From: Halovenus sp.
GTDB lineage: Archaea; Halobacteriota; Halobacteria; Halobacteriales; Haloarculaceae
DNA: 9,696 nt
Direction of reading: 5' to 3'
Assembly (NCBI GenBank): GCA_003551265.1
Contig: PUMG01000206.1
Coordinates: 1 to 9,696, forward strand
The translations under genes and the position numbers were made by a program. This document shows positions 6,900-9,696 of this stretch, in pieces; the first letter of the stretch is position 1; each line of letters opens with the position of its first letter. The notes beneath the pieces were generated by a model, which worked only from the letters and a program-made list of their open reading frames with translations, did no database searches and was not told the DNA's origin.

Positions 6900-7795
6900 C
6901 GTCGACAGTGGTTATTCTGGGCTGTGGGTACGTCGGGACCGAACTCGGTTATCGACTCGCGACGAGTGACGATATCGAGAGCGTCACTGGTGTCCGACGG
7001 TCCGCTGACGGCGTCTCGGCGATCGAGACAGCCGGATTCGACGCACTCCAGGGCGACCTGACCGAAGACGAGACACTCGCTTCCCTCCCTGACGCCGATG
7101 TCGTGGTGTTCGCTGCGAGTGCCGGTGGTGGTGACACCACAACTGCGCGAGAAGTGTACGTCGAAGGTCAACAAGCCGTCCTCGAACACTTCGGAGGCCG
7201 CGAACATCCGCCTGAACGCTATCTGTACACCTCCAGCACCGGCGTCTACGGTGACCACGGCGGTGAGTGGGTGGACGAGGAGACGCCGCTGGAAGCGGCG
7301 AGCGACCGGAGTCGTGTACTCGTCGAGGCTGAAACCGTCGCACTCGAGACAGCGAGCGAACACGGGATGGATGGAACAGTCGCCCGTTTTGCCGGGCTGT
7401 ACGGTCCGGGACGATATCGTCTCGACCGGTACCTCACTGGTCCTGTCACCGAGGGTGTCTTGAACCTCACACACCGTGACGATGCGGCTGGTGCGCTCGC
7501 GTTTTTCATCGAGGAAGACTGTGCGCGCGGCGAAGTAGTTCTCGTTGTCGACGACGAACCCGTCTCGAAGTGGGAGCTGGCGGACTGGCTCGCAAAACAG
7601 TGTGGCGCACCAGCGCCACCAAAACAGACGAAAGCAGACCGACTCGCAGACGAATCCCTTTCGAGCGCGGCCAGACAGCGAATCCAGGCAGCAAAACGGT
7701 GTCGAAACGAGAAACTTCGGGCACTGGGATACACGCTACAGTACCCGTCGTTCCGTGAAGGGTATCGAAACGCGGTCGAGACATCGAGTATATAA
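6896..7795 (+). CDS. atypical SDR-family NAD(P)-binding epimerase/reductase-like protein
   Basis: The 299-residue protein has an N-terminal Rossmann fold with VVILGCGYVGTEL (GxGxxG at 9-14) for a dinucleotide cofactor. YLYTSSTGVYGDHGG (109-123) matches the active-site strand of extended and atypical SDRs, with S113/S114/T115 and Y118. The usual YxxxK lysine is absent: four residues after Y118 is a glycine. This is seen in atypical (YeeZ-like) SDRs, so oxidoreductase activity is not assured. Later segments ARFAGLYGPGRY (163-174) and LNLTHRDDAAGALAFFIE (189-206) are the typical substrate-side motifs of NAD-dependent epimerases. It may act on a nucleotide sugar or another small molecule, or only sense a cofactor. 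It is translationally coupled by ATGA to the DUF5791-like gene. Its stop codon overlaps the AT-rich promoter of the next gene. Confidence 0.85.
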   Translation: MTSTVVILGCGYVGTELGYRLATSDDIESVTGVRRSADGVSAIETAGFDALQGDLTEDETLASLPDADVVVFAASAGGGDTTTAREVYVEGQQAVLEHFGGREHPPERYLYTSSTGVYGDHGGEWVDEETPLEAASDRSRVLVEAETVALETASEHGMDGTVARFAGLYGPGRYRLDRYLTGPVTEGVLNLTHRDDAAGALAFFIEEDCARGEVVLVVDDEPVSKWELADWLAKQCGAPAPPKQTKADRLADESLSSAARQRIQAAKRCRNEKLRALGYTLQYPSFREGYRNAVETSSI

Positions 7796-7798
7796 AAG
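7789..7798 (+). promoter_or_regulatory. TATA box of the DHH phosphoesterase gene
   Basis: TATATAAAAG overlaps the epimerase-like gene's stop codon and lies about 45 bases before the ATG at 7839, predicting a leader near 20 bases. A second AT-rich string, TTGTATAC (7813-7820), lies about 22 bases before the ATG and could give a leaderless message instead. The DHH gene therefore very likely has its own promoter. GGGTGG at 7821-7826 is only a weak Shine-Dalgarno match. Confidence 0.55.
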
Positions 7799-7838
7799 AA
7801 AACAACATACATTTGTATACGGGTGGACCAATCTACGT

Positions 7839-9023
7839 ATGGGCGCAGTGGGTGCCACACGCGACGCATTCGAGGAATTTGCTCCGACACTCCTTGAGGA
7901 ACCACTCCTGACGGCAGGTGTCCTCGCTGTTCTGTTTCTCCTCCTCACTCTCGGCGGGCTAGTGGTCCGATATCTGCGACGACCACCGGGGAAACGGTTC
8001 GCCGGTCTGATCGGGAAGTACGACGCTGTCGCTGTGTTGATGCACCCCGACCCGGACCCAGACGCTATCTCGTGTGCGCTTGCAGTCAAAGAAATCGCCA
8101 CGAGCCGTGGGACCGACGCAACGCTGTACTACTCGGGCGAGATACGCCACCACGAAAACCGTGCGTTCGAAACCGTACTCGACATTGACCTCAAGAAAAT
8201 CAAGTCGAAAGCGGACATCAACGAGGATGAGATTATCCTCGTCGACCACAATCGGCCGCGTAACTTTCAGGGGGCAGAAGCCATCGAGCCACTCGCAGTT
8301 GTCGACCATCACCCGGGAGTCGGCACCGGTCGGAAGTTCACCGACATCCGAACAGACTACGGCGCGTGTGCAAGCATCCTGACGGAGTACTTCGAGGAAC
8401 TCGGCTGGAACCCTGTTCGACCTGCAGATGTCGACGAGGATGAAGAGCCGGAGACAGCCGAGGGTGTTGTCTCTCCGATCACCGCAACAGCACTCGTTCA
8501 CGGCATCCAGTCAGACACAAAAAGCCTCACGAAGGGATGTTCGGTCGATGATTTCAACGCCGCAGCGTTCCTGTATCCGGGAATCGACAACAGCAAACTC
8601 GACCGTATCGCGAACCCGGACGTGGATCCGGACTCCCTCGATGCCAAAGCACGAGCGATTACCGAGCGCGACGTCCGGTCTGCGTTCGCTGTCAGCGATG
8701 TCGGTACTGTCTCGAACACTGACTCGATTCCACAGTGTGCTGACGAACTTCTCCGACTCGAAGGTGTCAACGCAGTCGTCGTTCTCGGAGACAAAGAAGG
8801 AGAGATTCGTCTCGCAGGTCGCTCGAAAGACGACCGCGTTCACATGGGTCACGCCATCGAGGCCGTCGTCGACGACATTCCGATGGGGAAAGGAGGGGGC
8901 CACCCTCAGATGGGTGGGGGGAAATGTTCGATAGAACATATGGAAGGGCTGGGTCCCGGTGATGGAATCTCTCGTGATGAGCTACACGAGCGGCTGTTTG
9001 CCGCGATGAACGGAGAGCTGTGA
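7839..9023 (+). CDS. membrane-anchored DHH-DHHA1 family phosphoesterase
   Basis: The 394-residue protein has one N-terminal membrane helix (about 23-45, PLLTAGVLAVLFLLLTLGGL onward), then a cytoplasmic DHH domain and a C-terminal DHHA1 domain. DHH motifs are LMHPDPDPDAI (67-77, H69, D71, D73, D75), VDHNRP (135-140), VDHHPG (155-160, the DHH signature) and QSDTKSL (224-230), which together bind two metal ions, usually manganese. DHHA1 has the glycine-rich GKGGGHPQMGGG (350-361). The family includes RecJ nucleases, pyrophosphatases, NrnA (nanoRNA, pAp) and GdpP/Pde (cyclic-di-AMP). The helix plus DHH-DHHA1 recalls GdpP without its PAS and GGDEF domains. An acidic stretch (198-208) is a halophilic feature. 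The ATG at 7839 is chosen because an upstream TATA box fits it, although the frame is open further upstream. It faces radA. Confidence 0.88.
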   Translation: MGAVGATRDAFEEFAPTLLEEPLLTAGVLAVLFLLLTLGGLVVRYLRRPPGKRFAGLIGKYDAVAVLMHPDPDPDAISCALAVKEIATSRGTDATLYYSGEIRHHENRAFETVLDIDLKKIKSKADINEDEIILVDHNRPRNFQGAEAIEPLAVVDHHPGVGTGRKFTDIRTDYGACASILTEYFEELGWNPVRPADVDEDEEPETAEGVVSPITATALVHGIQSDTKSLTKGCSVDDFNAAAFLYPGIDNSKLDRIANPDVDPDSLDAKARAITERDVRSAFAVSDVGTVSNTDSIPQCADELLRLEGVNAVVVLGDKEGEIRLAGRSKDDRVHMGHAIEAVVDDIPMGKGGGHPQMGGGKCSIEHMEGLGPGDGISRDELHERLFAAMNGEL

Positions 9024-9024
9024 T

Positions 9025-9036
9025 ACGAACGTTCGT
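9025..9036. repeat. 12-base perfect palindrome between convergent DHH and radA genes
   Basis: ACGAACGTTCGT is identical to its reverse complement and fills most of the 19 bases separating the two stop codons. It could act as a shared stop signal, protein site or replication-neutral boundary. Without a loop it would form only a poor hairpin, so a role as an RNA terminator is doubtful. Confidence 0.4.
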
Positions 9037-9042
9037 GAGGGC

Positions 9043-9696
9043 CTACTCGGGCACGAGACCGTCTCCACTGACGCGCATGACTGCCTCTCCATCGGCGAGG
9101 TTTGGCGCGTCAACCAGTCGAACGATGCGCTTGTTCCCTTTCGATTTGCGCAGGTACATTCGGAACGTCGACGTGTGTCCGAGGATGTTTCCACCAATCG
9201 GCTGGGTCGGGTCTCCGAAGAACGAGTCCGGATTCGCAGACACCTGGTTTGTCACGATAATCGCCGTGTTGTTGAGATCTCCAACCCGCATGAGGTCGTG
9301 GAGATGTTTGTTGAGCTTCTGCTGTCGCTCTGCCAGTTCGCCTCGACCGACGTACTCCGCCCGGAAATGAGCAGTCAACGAGTCCACACAGAGTACTCGA
9401 ACAGGGAAATCGCCGTCCTGACTCTTGCTGGCGATCTCCTGTGCCTTCTCGGTGAGCAGTATCTGGTGGTTCGAGTTGAACGCCTTGGCGACGTGAATCT
9501 TATCCAGCATCGTCTCGATGAGTGCATCCACGAGGTCATCGTCTCCAGCATCGCTGTCATCTTCCTCAGCGACACCATGCAAGACCATGGTATCCTCGAT
9601 GATTTCGTCGTCGAGACCCCGGACCATATCGTCGATACGCTCTGGCCGGAACGTATCCTCGGAGTCGACGAAGATGGCACTCCCTTCCAGTCCGCC
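9043..9696 (-). CDS. radA: DNA repair and recombination protein RadA (recombinase), C-terminal part; 5' end outside window
   Basis: This is the C-terminal 217 residues of RadA, the archaeal RecA/Rad51 recombinase that forms filaments on single-stranded DNA and carries out strand exchange. The frame runs to the window edge: the first visible residues ([20 protein letters not shown]) follow the Walker A loop, so the N-terminal HhH domain, polymerisation motif and Walker A lie beyond base 9696. About 125 residues are missing relative to a typical length near 343. Walker [10 protein letters not shown] (D105 of the visible part), the L1 area [17 protein letters not shown], and the L2 area [22 protein letters not shown] are all present. 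The acidic [11 protein letters not shown] insert (about 44-54) is a haloarchaeal adaptation. No intein interrupts the visible part. It ends in TAG, 19 bases from the convergent DHH gene. Identity is certain. Confidence 0.98.
   Translation of the reverse strand, partial: GGLEGSAIFVDSEDTFRPERIDDMVRGLDDEIIEDTMVLHGVAEEDDSDAGDDDLVDALIETMLDKIHVAKAFNSNHQILLTEKAQEIASKSQDGDFPVRVLCVDSLTAHFRAEYVGRGELAERQQKLNKHLHDLMRVGDLNNTAIIVTNQVSANPDSFFGDPTQPIGGNILGHTSTFRMYLRKSKGNKRIVRLVDAPNLADGEAVMRVSGDGLVPE

Noticed and set aside
7545..7838. 98-residue N-terminal extension of the DHH frame
   Set aside because: It overlaps the end of the epimerase-like gene, is Arg/Ser/Gln-rich, and is separated from the real start by a good TATA box.
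9043..9696. Intein in radA
   Set aside because: Some archaeal radA genes carry inteins, but the visible part is continuous through Walker B and L2 with no extra domain. The Walker A region is outside the window and cannot be judged.
1..9696. CRISPR arrays, tRNA or rRNA genes, complete insertion sequences
   Set aside because: No regularly spaced repeats, no tRNA-like cloverleaf, no rRNA-like stretch and no transposase were recognised on either strand.

Overview
The window comes from a haloarchaeon (class Halobacteria). The proteins are strongly acidic, the DNA is GC-rich (about 60% by eye, not counted), the RadA and UvrC sequences are of recognisable haloarchaeal type, several genes have a TATA-like box 20-30 bases before the ATG (leaderless transcription), and start codons lack Shine-Dalgarno sites. 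I cannot name the genus. All main genes look intact except the two cut by the window edges.

Layout, left to right. (1) Bases 1-1050: the C-terminal part of uvrC, the nucleotide-excision-repair nuclease, followed at once by a strong RNA hairpin. (2) Bases 1051-1332: a non-coding gap with an AT-rich core and inverted repeats, then the dUTPase gene dut on the minus strand (1333-1812). (3) Bases 1813-1996: a divergent promoter region with two perfect inverted repeats. (4) Bases 1997-6407: a tight plus-strand operon encoding a coiled-coil protein with a CxxC motif, a type IV pilus/secretion ATPase with an unusual cysteine-bearing N-terminal region, and a 9-helix TadC/FlaJ-like membrane platform. 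The last two genes overlap by ATGA. (5) Bases 6471-7795: a second ATGA-coupled pair encoding a small DUF5791-like protein and an atypical NAD(P)-binding SDR epimerase-like protein. (6) Bases 7839-9023: a membrane-anchored DHH-DHHA1 phosphoesterase. (7) Bases 9043-9696: the C-terminal two thirds of radA on the minus strand, convergent with the DHH gene across a 19-base gap that holds a perfect 12-base palindrome.

Two themes stand out. Genome-maintenance functions (UvrC, dUTPase, RadA, possibly the DHH enzyme) surround a compact envelope-machine module. That module (coiled coil, ATPase, platform) has the two motor components of an archaeal type IV pilus-like machine but no pilin, prepilin peptidase or secreted substrate in view, so its substrate is unknown. 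The best leads for new biology are this module with its Cys-containing ATPase extension, and the TM-anchored DHH-DHHA1 protein, whose architecture is compatible with cyclic-di-AMP or nanoRNA hydrolysis.
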